Below the pieces are notes generated by a model. That model made no database searches, was not told the origin of the DNA, and saw only the letters and a program-made list of their open reading frames with translations. Source: Cinnamomum chago (Eukaryota; Streptophyta; Magnoliopsida; Laurales; Lauraceae). Taken from it: a DNA stretch of 64,000 nt. The stretch is from contig CP142451.1 in assembly GCA_038049695.1 (NCBI GenBank), positions 68,340,001 through 68,404,000 on the forward strand, written 5' to 3'. Within the stretch, counting starts at the first letter, position 1. Each line of letters opens with the position of its first letter. Positions 45,100 to 57,600 of the stretch are shown here, one piece after another. A program made the translations under genes and the position numbers.

Positions 45100-46689
45100 T
45101 TAAGGTTTGTCTAAGTATAAAACTTTGGGAATCCACCTAAGGTCTTGTGAGGGTTGAACTTTGAGGTCTATCTTAGAAGTCTCACCAACTTTAGGAGATT
45201 TAACTTGATAAATTTTCAATTTGAACTTATCACCATGATATTTTGATTTGACTATATTTAGCTTAGATTGGTGATTAGTCTTTTGAAGTTGGTGGGTTTG
45301 TTTCTTAGGGGATTGTTTCTCTTTTCTTTTCTTCTTATTTTCTCCCTTTACTTGACTTTTGAATTTTAAATTTAACTTTGTTACTTTATTCAAAAGTTCT
45401 TTCATGGGTTTATATAAGGGAGATAGGTTGAGAAGCTTTTTGTTCATAGATTCTTTTAAGCTTGGTTTAACTTGTTTAAACTTCTTAGAATCTATCTTAG
45501 GAGACTCCATTTTAATAGATTTAACTTGTTTAGTCTTTTTGGAGTCTTTCTTGATTTTTAGTGTCTTACCCTTCATAGGTTTTGATTCTCCATTCTTTAG
45601 TTCAAAAATGGGCTTAGACACATAGCTTCTTTTTCTTAGTTTGCACTCAAATTTTAGATGTCCTTCTTTACCACAATAATGACATTTAATTTTGGACATT
45701 TGAGAGAGAGTGCTAGAGAATGAGGACTCACCTTTCACAAAAGTGTTGGTGAATTTAGGGTCATGTGAAGTATACTTATTAAAACCAAGACCCGTCCTAT
45801 CTCCATGAGGTTTACCCAATTTAAATAATTTTTCAAGTCTATCTTCACTTTGGGTAAACTTGCACTCATACTTTTGTTTATAGCTTTCAAGTTGAGTGAC
45901 TTGGGTTTTAAGGGTTGAATTTTCATTTTTAACTATTGTTAGATCATTTTCAATTCCCTTAAAAATGTTTAGCTCTTCATAGGCAAGTTTTAACTTAGAT
46001 TTAAGCTCATTAACAACATTAGATCCAAGTTCTAGAGTTTTTACATTACTTTGTGCATTAGACAAGTTTTCATTTGAAATTGTCAACTTGGATTTTAAAT
46101 AGTTAATGTTTTCATCTTGTCTTTTAATTGTATCTCTTAGGTTCAAATTTTCATTTTTAAGCTCATCACAATTTATCTTAATCTCATTTAATTCATCTTG
46201 AGCATTAGATAAATTTTCCTTAGAGATAGTCAATTTAGATTCAAGATTGTTAAAGTCTTTACCTTGCCTTTGTAATTGATCTCTTAGATTTAGATTTTCC
46301 TTATTGACATTTTCATAACCCATCTTTAATTCTTTTAGTTCATCTTGAATGTTGGATAGGTTATTTAAAGAGATCATGAACTTAGAGTCTAGACATTTTA
46401 TAACTTCTTCTTTCTCTCTAAGTTCATCTTTTGAAGAGGCTAGCTCTTTGTTTAGTTTATTAGATTCTTCTTTTAAACTTCTATTTCTTTTATCAAGCTT
46501 TGAAGATAATGTATATAATTCATTATAGGCTTGTTGAAGATCATCTTCATCATACTCATTTTCTTCCTCTTTTGAGTCAAATTGATATTCATTTAAGTGA
46601 GGGTTTGAATCTCCAATAGAAGGAAGAATGAGGGGTCTAGAAGAATCTACAAAGTCTAGCATAGTGGAGTCCATTTTAATGATTTTCAA
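45100..46689 (-). CDS. Sirevirus-like Gag with coiled-coil repeats and zinc knuckle
   Basis: 529 residues from ATG 46689; a second ATG at 46674 (MDSTMLDF) is an equally good start. An acidic segment (KEEENEYDEDD, residues 40-50) is followed by a long coiled coil (about 52-270) built of a 49-residue repeat: residues 100-148, 149-197 and a partial copy 198-222, each with LxSK..IS..NLSN.Q and NLNLRD. 49 residues are seven heptads. A canonical zinc knuckle, CHYCGKEGHLKFEC, lies around residue 337-350, and the C-terminal third is rich in lysine. Gag proteins assemble the particle and bind the RNA. The N-terminal Gag domain normally found before the coiled coil is missing. No stop interrupts the frame, so the protein may still be made. 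Confidence 0.75.
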   Translation of the reverse strand: MKIIKMDSTMLDFVDSSRPLILPSIGDSNPHLNEYQFDSKEEENEYDEDDLQQAYNELYTLSSKLDKRNRSLKEESNKLNKELASSKDELREKEEVIKCLDSKFMISLNNLSNIQDELKELKMGYENVNKENLNLRDQLQRQGKDFNNLESKLTISKENLSNAQDELNEIKINCDELKNENLNLRDTIKRQDENINYLKSKLTISNENLSNAQSNVKTLELGSNVVNELKSKLKLAYEELNIFKGIENDLTIVKNENSTLKTQVTQLESYKQKYECKFTQSEDRLEKLFKLGKPHGDRTGLGFNKYTSHDPKFTNTFVKGESSFSSTLSQMSKIKCHYCGKEGHLKFECKLRKRSYVSKPIFELKNGESKPMKGKTLKIKKDSKKTKQVKSIKMESPKIDSKKFKQVKPSLKESMNKKLLNLSPLYKPMKELLNKVTKLNLKFKSQVKGENKKKRKEKQSPKKQTHQLQKTNHQSKLNIVKSKYHGDKFKLKIYQVKSPKVGETSKIDLKVQPSQDLRWIPKVLYLDKP

Positions 46690-46774
46690 ATAAGCACAAC
46701 TCTAGGGTTTTTACTCTAGGTTTTTACACCTAATCAAGAGTTCCAAACACTTGATCCTAAGGGATAGAGCACTT

Positions 46775-47021
46775 GGCTCTGATACCAATTGATGAGGGGT
46801 CTGAATTTCTTCAAAACCCTTGAGGACCCACATCCTCTTAACACGGATCACCAAATGGTACCTATCAGAGTCCAGACACATGGAGCACGATAGTCCCCCT
46901 CCACATGCCTGCCACGAACGGAGAGTCTCTATTTATCCGCTATTTCAAGCGAGAGTTTCCGTGGATGCGAGTGATCACGACTCACAAGGAGTTTTTCCGA
47001 GGCTCTACAGCTCTGATACCA
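46775..47021 (-). promoter_or_regulatory. Two primer-binding sites in the Copia leader
   Basis: Plus-strand GCTCTGATACCA (47010-47021) beside the 5' LTR matches the initiator tRNA-Met 3' end, so the minus strand binds it. A second and longer match, GGCTCTGATACCA, lies at 46775-46787 and is followed by ATTGATGAGG, which has the look of an LTR edge (TG at 46790). The roughly 220 bases between may be a piece of a different LTR. Confidence 0.7.
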
Positions 47022-47023
47022 AT

Positions 47024-48739
47024 TGAAAGTCCACGAGGATCCTTACCCTAGAGGGGGGGGGGGGGTGAATAGGGTGAGCTACAATTGTGACCAATTTAAA
47101 TCAATATTAATTTCTTAACACAAACTAGTCACATGTGATGATTAACCATACAATATGCGGAAGCTAATAAAAGAATCACCACAAATGCAAGCACCACAAC
47201 ATCAAGATTTATAGTGGTTCGGCCTCAATGCCTACATCCACTACCGGCTTGTGAATCCAACACCCCACCGGATTTCCACTATTTATGCTTTTTCAAAGGC
47301 TAAGCAATAACCTACACAATGTTGCTTTTCAAAGGCTAAACAACAACCTTACAAGATGCTTTTCTTAGGCTAAGCAATAACCTTACAATATGCTTTTCTT
47401 AGGCTAAGCAATAACCTTATACAATGCTTTTCTTAGGCTAAGCAATAACCTTTACAAATAAAGCTTTCTCTAAGAAAGTGTCTTTACAAAAGATCACTCT
47501 AAGAGATTACAATTTAAGCTCATATGAAATTGCCTCTTGACTAGGCTAATATGAAAGTTTAATACAAATAACAAACATACACTCAATTAAGTTAAAGTGT
47601 GTGCACAAGTGTATGAATGCTCTACTTCAATCTATTTTAACAATGAAGCTCTTAAATGAATGCATGATGCATTTTAAAATCAAAGCTTATAAAATGATGA
47701 TTGAAGAGAAAAATACTAATCACATGAAAGATTCACACAACTTGAAGAAATGATCTAAAACATGTTGTATGAATATAAAAGTCTAAGAACACATGTGATT
47801 TAGGTGAGAGTGATTGCAAGCCATTCTAATATACCAATGAAGATAATGAGTTTGCAAAACAACTCTTGAAATCATGCATAAGTGAAAAACAAAGATTTAA
47901 GCATGCATGGATTTCATTTTAATGAAAATCAAAATACAAGTAAAGTGTACCTTTTTAAGAACTCATGTATTTGATTTCCAAATGGCCCCCTAGCCTTTCC
48001 AACTTCTTCCCCTTTCTTTGGCTCCAAAATGCTCTCAAAGGTTCATGGTTCAAGCCTTGAAAAAGGTTGGAAATGAATGGACTTTATAGCCAAAAAGTTG
48101 CCAACGGCTAGTCCTCGGTCGACCGGCAAAGAGGTCTCGGTCGACCGGGATCACACAACGGGCAAAAAAATGACCGTTTGAAAAACTGCTTTTAGCGGCG
48201 GACACAGAAACCGCCGCTAAAAGTGGTTTTTCCGCCGCTAAAGGTCCTGTTTTCCCAAAAATGTATTTTTCTAAAGTAATTTTGGTTGGGAATTTTTTGG
48301 GCCATTAAACCAAGTTAGAATACATGTTTTAAGACATTCTAAGATGTTTAAAAACATGAAACACCCAAAGCCTAAAATGATTCAAAAGATTAAAACCAAA
48401 GGCTAGCTTGATTTGACAAAACTCTTTTCAAATGAAAATGCATACAAAAATGATTCTTTTTGTGAAGAATGTATGCAAGGCTCAAACCTAAATTCTCAAC
48501 ATGATTTTCCAAACATAATGCACAAAGAATTAGGTTTTCAAAAGAGTTTGGGTTCTAAAACTAATGCATCCAAGTTTAGAACCAAAACATGCATCAAAAC
48601 AAAAACTTTTCCAAATCTTAAAAGCTATGCATGTAAAAAACAAGATTTCAAGATATTTTAAATCAATGCATGTGTGAAATATCAAATGATGCTAAAGTGC
48701 AAATGCATCCATCAAATTGCAAATACAAAATCTCTAACA
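47024..48739 (-). repeat. Copia 5' LTR (1716 bp)
   Basis: It is the same as the left LTR apart from three more G in the run near 47053. It carries the same tandem array, the two CGGTCGACCG palindromes and the GCGGCGG hairpin. Followed by TSD TGTAA (48740-48744). Confidence 0.9.
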
Positions 48740-51463
48740 TGTAAGAATTGGGGTTGTGGTTAACCTTCCTTTCAACTCTTGGAAACTGGTTTCACACTGA
48801 TCGGTCCACACAAATGGAACATTCTTCCTAGTCAATTTTGTCAAAGGGGCTGCGATGGACGAAAAACCTTGGACAAATCTTCTGTAGTAGCCTGCTAACC
48901 CCAAAAAGCTTCTAATTTCTGTCACACTGCTTGGCCTCACCCAACTAACAACTGCCTCTATCTTCGCTGGATCAACTGCTAAACCTTCTCTGGAGATGAT
49001 GTGGCCTAGAAAAGCAACTTGTTCTAACCAGAATTCACACTTACTGAGTTTCGCATATAACTGGTTGTCTCTCAAGAGCTGCAACGCTGTCCTCAAATGT
49101 TCTTCATGCTCCTTCTTACTCTTAGAATATACCAGGACATCATCAATAAACACTACCGTAGAGTGATCCAAATATGGTGCAAAGACCTTGTTCATCAAAG
49201 CCATAAAGACTGCTGGTGCATTCGTCAAACCAAAGGGCATCACTAAGAACTCATAGTGCCCATATCTTGTTCTAAAGGCTGTCTTCTGAACATCTGAGTC
49301 TCTAACTCTCAACTGATGGTACCCTGACCTCAAGTCTATCTTGGAAAAATAGGCTGCTCCTTGCAATTGATCAAACAATTCATCTATCCTTGGCAAAGGG
49401 TACTTGTTCTTCACAGTCACATGGTTCAACTTCATGTAGTCAATGCACATTCTCAAGCTTCCATCCTTCTTTTTCACAAATAACACCGGTGCTCCCCACG
49501 GTGAAACACTTGGCCTAATAAAACCTTTGCTCAACAAATCCTGCAATTGGAGCTTTAGCTCACCCATTTCTGCTGGAGCCATCCTATATGGTGCAATCGA
49601 GATCGGAGTTGTCCCTGGAAGAAGCTCAATTGTAAACTCAACTTCTCTAATTGGTGGTAAACCCGGGATTTCTTCTGGAAAAACATCCGGAAATTCACAC
49701 ACAATGGGGATATCCTCCACCCCTTGGGACTATTTATCCTCCGTGATAAACGCAATAAATGCCTGACACCCACTCTGCACTAATCTGCTTGCCTTCAACA
49801 CTGAAATAAACCCTGCCTGAGATTTCCTCCTGTTCCCCTGAAATATCAACTCTGCCTGTGGTCCTTGGAATCTGAATGTGATGGTCTTACTAAAACAATC
49901 CATAGTGGCATGATATGCTTCTAACCAATCCATGCCTAAAATGACATCAAAATCATGCATGTCCAAAACTATGAGGTTGGCCGGTAGATTAACATCTCCT
50001 AATAACACTGTACAACTAGGGTAATGGTTTCTACACACAACTTGTTTCCCTACTGGAGTGGTCACTACTAGAATGTAATCCAATTCACTACATGGTGCAT
50101 CAAACAACTTAGCAAAACTAGGGGATGAAAAAGAGTGAGTGGATCCGGGATCAAACAAAATCTGGGCTTCTACCCCACAAACAAGAAGTTTACCTTCTAC
50201 CACGTCTCCTGCAGCTTCAGCATCTGCACGGTTGAGATAGTACAAACGTCCATGCATCTGTAGTCTGTTCGGTACTTGGTTCTGCCTTCCTTGGCCTTGT
50301 CTGTTCTGCTGTGGAGGACGAGCATTCTGATTTTACGCTGGTGGCCTAGCCTGCTGCTGCTGAGGTGGTCTCATCTGATTCTGAACTGGTGCTTGATTCT
50401 GAGGAGCTACTTGTCTCTGCTGCTGGTTCCTGTTCCCTTGATTCTGAAGTAGTGGGCAATCCTTGATTGAATGATTCATAGCCCCACACTTGAAACAGGC
50501 ACCCATGGCCTTCCTACATTCGTGAGTTTCATGATTCTTGCCACAATGTCCACAACCCTGCCTCACATGACCTTGCTCTTGCCTTGGCTTCTTGCCCTGT
50601 TGTTGCCTCTGATTTTGCTGCTGATACTGCTGCTTCCTGTCCTGAACAATCATATTGTTAATATCCTCAAAAGTATAAGCCCGCTTGACTGCCTCATCAT
50701 ATGTAGCTGGAGGCACTACTCCTATGACATCCCTCATAATAATCGGATTCAACCCTTCTAAGAACTTAGTTATCTTCTTCCTTTCCGTGTCAATCAACTC
50801 GGTGGCATACCTCGCCAATCTCTCAAATTTGGTGACATAATCCAACACTGTCATGCTACCTTGCTTGAGCCGCTGAAACTCAATAGCCTTTTGTCTCTTG
50901 ACATGAGAGGGAATGTACTTGTCTTGAAACTGTATCTTGAAAGCTGCCCATGCCTCATCGTCAGCCATCACTGCATAAGGATCCTTGACTGTTTGCCACC
51001 ACCTATCTGCGAGCCCATAAAATAATGAAGCTGTGAGGTTGACCTTCTGTATACCCGTGCACATGAAGACATCAAAGATCTTCTCCGTATTGACTAGCCA
51101 GTCATCTGCCACTAGTGGGTCCTCATTGCCCGAAAATTCTTTCGGTGCTCTCTTCCTAAACTTCTCTAATAGAGCATTAGGGTCTGGATCCCTATTCTGT
51201 ATAACAATCTGAGGACCTGCAGGTGGTGCTACATTCCTGTTCTGGAGAACTTCTAACAATTGTCTCTGAACTTGTGCCATTTCATCATCCTTCTTAGCCA
51301 ACTGTTCTTGAAATCTGGCTTGGTTCTCATTAGCCTACCTTTGCTGTGCTATCATGGCTTGCATAAGTTCCTGAAACTGTGTGGCTGTCGGTGTCTCAGA
51401 TGCATCTGACTCATTCTGGTTACTGCCTGAAGCATGATGATTTGGAGCTTTTCTTGGAGGCAT
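48740..51463 (-). pseudogene. B unit 2 polyprotein, 5' half (Gag, protease, reverse transcriptase)
   Basis: It has ATG 51463, Gag with the two knuckles, protease LFDPGSTHSF and reverse transcriptase with FIDDVLVYS. It is interrupted at 48739/48740 by the Copia element inside the linker before RNase H. It has stops at the same places as unit 1: TAG 51335-51337, TAA 50333-50335, TAG 49730-49732. One visible change is TTTPIL for TTAPIL. It continues at 40962 downwards. Confidence 0.9.
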
Positions 51464-51624
51464 ATTGCTGTAGAACAAAGAGTTAGAAAACAATAATCAT
51501 GGTACAGGGGTTTCTAAGATCCTATACGAACGAGTCTATCGAACTCACGAATCCTCGCCACGTTCCTAAGATCTTTCTAGTTTCTTTTAAGTGCCTGAAA
51601 CATGTCTCGCTCTTATACCAGTCC

Positions 51625-54614
51625 TGTCGCGACCCCGGAACGGATCCCCGGGCCCGCGACGTTGGTTTGGTGATGATTACTACTATTGAAGATTTTGTTT
51701 TCCCACAGGTTCCCGCGGTGAGGATTCCCAAAGACACGGGATCTGACTCACACGTACACGATTGCGGAAGCGTGTAGCAAAACACACCAATATAAGCACC
51801 AATAAAATATTTAAGTGCTATAACATTTAATAACAAGACATAGCATCAAAGAAAAGAGTTATCATGGCATTCCCAAACATAGTTCAAGTTATAAGTTTAA
51901 CACGAAAGTAAGTTAAGTTTAGTACAGTCCATAAGAGACCAATAAAGGTCAATACAATCTCAAAATAACCAAAAGAAACCCCAAGACTAAAGGTGACGAA
52001 ACTCGAGAACCAGACCGACATCTAAATGACATCGTCGGGCTGCCACTCTCTCACGGGAGTTGGCTCACAAGCCTCCTCCTGACGCTCCTCCTCAAAGGCA
52101 ACGTCTCCTGCACCTGGGCACCAATAAACAAGGGTCAAACACGACGGTTTGGCAGGTAATCAATTTAGGCATGAACATGAACACTAACATTTAGAGAAAA
52201 CATGTAAGCAAATCTTTAGTATGAAGTACTATCAAAGCTGAGATACATTTTCAAGAATACGAGCAAAGCTGAGATACCAAAACAAACTAGCATGAGTACA
52301 TAATATATCATGAATAGTTACAATCCACAAAGAGCCCATCCTTTCTCTATCATTTATATAATGAAAAGAGCAAGCACGCACGACAAGCACGATATACATA
52401 ATATAAGCACGACACGATTTCCCACAAAGACGGGAATTCAGGCCGCGGAACCGGACACGCACGATGTGTAATAAATACACGACCAGTCTGCAGACAGTCC
52501 ACATGTTTAAAGACCCCCAGACAGTGGATCAAACTGAAAGGGCAGTCTAAGCTCAGTGGTGTTTACTTAATTCATGAATGCACAAAACACGCGAAGCACG
52601 ATCAAAGCACGTCGAGATAGAAAGGGGGAAATCACTTGTCAAAACACGACGAGCACGACTAGCACGGGCATAATAATTATGCATAACACGCTTAGGAAGA
52701 GATCCCCTTTTCTCTTGAAACAAAACTCCCAAAACAAGCTTATACTAACACTTCAAAACAAGTTCACGATGATATTCATTTTATCAAAACTAAAGCACGA
52801 ACACAAGGCTTATCAAGCACACGTAATGACCCTTGGATGGTCGTTGTGAAATCGAAGCCCCGATGTTGGAAATTAAATAAAATTGGTGCCCCAGAAGTTT
52901 AAAGACATCTTGGGTTTCGAGTGCACAATATCAAGCTAAAGGTCACTTAACATGTTCTAGTTTTTCATTCTTGCAAAACTCTTCAAAATACACAAACAGT
53001 GAATTTCGGTCACCTCGCGGTCAGGTGTCGGCTAGCCGAACTGGGACATGGCGGCTAGCCGCAAGGTGACCGCCAGGCTGACCGCTGGAGAGAAAATCGA
53101 ACTTAGCTCTCGGGAAAAGGAACCGTATTGCGCGGTTGGCTTGCGGTTAACCGCGAGTGGGACTGGCGGTTAGCCGTGAGCTGACCGCGGAGCTGACCGT
53201 GAGCCACAATCGAAATGCCAGCTTCTGGAGAAGAAACCGCAGTCCACGGTTGGCTTGCGGTTAACCGCGAGCGAGACTGGCGGTTAGCCGTGAGCTGACC
53301 GTGGTGCTGACCGCTGATCCTAGATGAAAATGCTAGCTTCTGGAAAAGTAACCGCTGAGTTCGGTCAGCTTGCGGTTAGCCGCAGTGTACACAGGCGGCT
53401 AGCCGCTAGCTGACCGTGGAGCTGACCGCCAATGCACGGGTGTGCGGTTCAGTGCAGATTTCACATTTTTCCTTCCTCCTTTCCATTCCTTCTCATTCCT
53501 ATTGTATTCCCTGAGCATATAGGCTCTTCAAGGGTAGAACACACATCAAAAACCAACAAAACGCAATCATGAAGCTTGTAAACACATTCATATGCAAAGT
53601 TTCCAAAACAACAATGTAGCTAAAATAACATGCACAATGATCCTATAGAGATTACTTGCCTTGCCCAAATGCTAAACACTCCTCCTCAAGCACTTCACAC
53701 AAGTTATCCCACACTACAAGCAAAACCAAGAAAACACACAAAACTCACTCAAAAATGGAAACAAGGAACCCATTTACCAAGTAGGGTTTGAAAACATGAA
53801 AAACATAGTCTCAAGGAACTAAAATGACTCAATGGAGAGTATGAGTGGAAACCCTTACCTAGAAATGGCCAAACAAGAGGGAGGGAAAGAAATGGAGTTC
53901 TTGCCCAACTTGAAAACTCAAGAAACTTGTATCAATGGAGAGCTTGCAAGGAGATGAAGAAAATGGTAATCTTAGAATCTTCTTTGGAGCTCCCTAGCTA
54001 GATCAAACAAGGTGGGGAAGATGGAGAAGAAAAGAGGTTTTCCCTTGCCCTAGATTCAGAAATTGCAGAGATTTGGTAAAGTGAGTGGAAGAAGAGGGAA
54101 AGGGGGATTAAGTGATGACTCATGGGCCCCATGTGACCTGAACTTGAAATGGCTAAAACATGATCTTGTGGACCTCGGATGACTTCGACGAAGAAGGATA
54201 AAACGATCGTCGAAATATCTACTTTCCAAAAAGTATAATTTTGACATGGTTTTCAGATTTTGAAAATTGTGTCCAGATTTATGCATAAAGGACAATTTTA
54301 CCCTCTTTGGGCCAAAACATGGGTTTTTGGGCTTCGAACACGAATGGGCTTAAAACGAAAGTTGTAACACATAACAAGATCATTCAAATGAAATCAAAAT
54401 CACACTCACACGAAAACCGATACGATCTTCCCAAGCTTACACGTGCACCCAGGCCTTCCTGAGTGTGTCTGACTAATACTAGACGTTCTCAAAATTCCCA
54501 AAGCTATGTCCAAAACTAACTAATCACTTCAAACCCAACAACAACTAAACCCACTTAGAACTAAACACATACTAATCGCACACTAATCGACTTGGTCTGG
54601 GTCGGGGTCTAACA
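51625..54614 (-). repeat. Family B LTR 3 (2990 bp), shared by units 2 and 3
   Basis: It is 13 bases longer than LTRs 1 and 2: an extra GCGGAGCTGACC in the palindrome block (about 53187) and one more T in GGGTTTTTGGGC. It also has GGTCTGGGTCGG near its end where LTRs 1 and 2 have GGCCTGGG. Private changes include CCTATTGTATTCC and ACATCAAAAACC. No target duplication flanks it. Confidence 0.9.
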
Positions 54615-54651
54615 TCCTCCACCCCTTAGGATATTTGGTCCACCAAATAAA

Positions 54652-57600
54652 TCAAACAATTACCTCTGGTAAAAGCTGTGGATACTTCCTCTGCACTTGC
54701 TCTTTCAATTCCCAGGTGGCTTCCTCTGGTTCGTGATTTTCCCAAAGTACCTTGACCCAATGAATAGTCCGGTTTCTCAATTCTTGCTCTTTGGTGTCAA
54801 TGATCTTGATCGGTCTTTCCACATACGAGGTATCTTCCCGAATCTCTAAAGGCTCATGTTGTAGAATGTGTGCAGGACTAGAGACATACTTCTTGAGCAT
54901 AGAAACATGAAAAACATTGTGTACCCCGGAGAATTCCGGCGGTAACGCAAGTCTATAAGCGACATCTCCAATCTTGCTCAAAATCTCATACGAACCAATA
55001 AATCTCCTGGACAACTTGCCCTTCTGTCCAAACCTCAAGGTTCCCCTAGTTGGTGAGACTTTCAAAAACACCTTGTCACCCACCTGAAATTGCAATTCTC
55101 TTCAGCGAGTATCTGCATAACTCTTCTGCCTACTTCGGGCGATCTTCAATCGTTCCTGAATCAGCTTGACCTTGTCACTTGTCTCTCCAACTATCGTCGG
55201 TCCATGGAAACTACGTTCACCGACTTCTTCCCAGCAAACCGGAGTTCTGCATCTTCTACCATAAAGTGCCTCGAAAGGTGCCATACCAATGCTCGAGTGG
55301 TAACTATTGTTATAAGCAAATTCACAAAGAGGTAAGCACTCATCCCACTGAATCTTGAAATCCAATACACAAGCACGCAACATGTCTTCGAGAGTCTGTA
55401 TCGTCCTTTCTGACTGACCATCGGTCTGAGGATGATAAGCTGTGCTGAATTGGAGCTTGGTACCCATCGACTCATGAAGAGTTTTCCAAAACTTTGAAAC
55501 AAATCTACTGTCTCTATCTGAAGTAATGGAGACGGGTTGACCATGCTTACTAACAATCTCATCAACAAATAACTTCGCAAGTGGTGCCATATGCATCATA
55601 TTCTCGGTCTTCATCGGAATGAAGTGAGCAGACTTTGTCAGACGATCTACAATGATCCAAATTGCATTATTTCCCTTCTTAGTATTAGGCAAACCGGAGA
55701 CGAAATCCATGGTAATGTGCTCCCATTTCCACTCCGGAATTTCCAAAGGCTGTAACAAACCTGGAGGCTTCTGATGTTCTGCCTTGATCAACTGACAAGT
55801 TAGACAACGAGACACAAAAGCTGCTATCTCTCTCTTCATGTTGTTCCACCAAAATCTATTCCTCAAATTGTGGTACGTCTTCGTGCTACCCGGATGCATA
55901 GAATATCTCGTGCTGTGAGCCTCATTCATTATCTCATTCTTCAAATCATCCACATTTGGCACACACAACCGGTCACGGAAATACAAGATTCCATTCACCA
56001 TCTTGAAATCGGGGCGTTCTGCAATAACTTCTACTATCTTGGCCAAGTCTGGGTCTTGCAACTGATTTTCCTTAATCTTCTGGATGAAGGTAGGTTCTGA
56101 AACTGTCATATTTGCTAACATAGTGCCCAACTTCAAGGTTTGTACCTCTACACCCAACTCTTCGAACTGCTGTAAGACACCCATTCCTCTCAAATTAGCC
56201 ATGACTACTGATTTTCTGCTCAACGCATCTGCTACCACATTCACTTTGCCTGGATGATACTTGATTGGAAAGTCATAATCTTTGATATACTCCATCCACC
56301 TTCTTTGCCTCATATTCAAATCCTTCTGAGAGAACAAATATTGCAAACTTCGATGATCTGAGTGGACCTCAAATTTCTCTCCGTAGAGATAGTGTCTCCA
56401 CATCTTCAATGCGAAAACAACTGCTGCCAACTCCAAGTCGTGAGTCGCATAATTCTTCTCATGGTCCTTCAGCTGTCTCGAGCCATAGGCAATCACCTTG
56501 CCATCTTGCATCAATACACAACCCAGTCCCACATTCGAAGCATCTGTATAAACAATAAATCCGCCGTCGCTCGAGGGTAATGTAAGAATTGGGGCTGTGG
56601 TTAACCTTCCTTTCAACTCTTGGAAACTGGTTTCACACTGATCGGTCCACACAAATGGAACATTCTTCCTAGTCAATTTTGTCAAAGGGGCTGCGATGGA
56701 CGAAAAACCTTGGACAAATCTTCTGTAGTAGCCTGCTAACCCCAAAAAGCTTCTAATTTCTGTCACACTGCTTGGCCTCACCCAACTAACAACTGCCTCT
56801 ATCTTCGCTGGATCAACTGCTAAACCTTCTCTGGAGATGATGTGGCCTAGAAAAGCAACTTGTTCTAACCAGAATTCACACTTACTGAGTTTCGCATATA
56901 ACTGGTTGTCTCTCAAGAGCTGCAACGCTGTCCTCAAATGTTCTTCATGCTCCTTCTTACTCTTAGAATATACCAGGACATCATCAATAAACACTACCGT
57001 AGAGTGATCCAAATATGGTGCAAAGACCTTGTTCATCAAAGCCATAAAGACTGCTGGTGCATTCGTCAAACCAAAGGGCATCACTAAGAACTCATAGTGC
57101 CCATATCTTGTTCTAAAGGCTGTCTTCTGAACATCTGAGTCTCTAACTCTCAACTGATGGTACCCTGACCTCAAGTCTATCTTGGAAAAATAGGCTGCTC
57201 CTTGCAATTGATCAAACAATTCATCTATCCTTGGCAAAGGGTACTTGTTCTTCACAGTCACATGGTTCAACTTCATGTAGTCAATGCACATTCTCAAGCT
57301 TCCATCCTTCTTTTTCACAAATAACACCGGTGCTCCCCACGGTGAAACACTTGGCCTAATAAAACCTTTGCTCAACAAATCCTGCAATTGGAGCTTTAGC
57401 TCACCCATTTCTGCTGGAGCCATCCTATATGGTGCAATCGAGATCGGAGTTGTCCCTGGAAGAAGCTCAATTGTAAACTCAACTTCTCTAATTGGTGGTA
57501 AACCCGGGATTTCTTCTGGAAAAACATCCGGAAATTCACACACAATGGGGATATCCTCCACCCCTTGGGACTATTTATCCTCCGTGATAAACGCAATAAA

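Larger units (their letters stand above)
40963..48739 (-). mobile_element. Non-autonomous Sirevirus-like Ty1/Copia element, 7777 bp
   Basis: Two nearly identical LTRs (1713 and 1716 bp; the only difference I saw is a G run of 10 against 13), an initiator-Met primer site next to the right LTR, a polypurine tract GCAAAGGGGGAGAT next to the left LTR, and a 5-bp duplication TGTAA. The element reads right to left. The interior of about 4.35 kb has only a Gag-like frame (45100-46689); protease, integrase and reverse transcriptase are absent. Repeated polypurine tracts, a coiled-coil Gag and LTR palindromes are known traits of the Sirevirus lineage. The near-identical LTRs show a recent insertion, so it must have used proteins of a relative. 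Confidence 0.85.
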
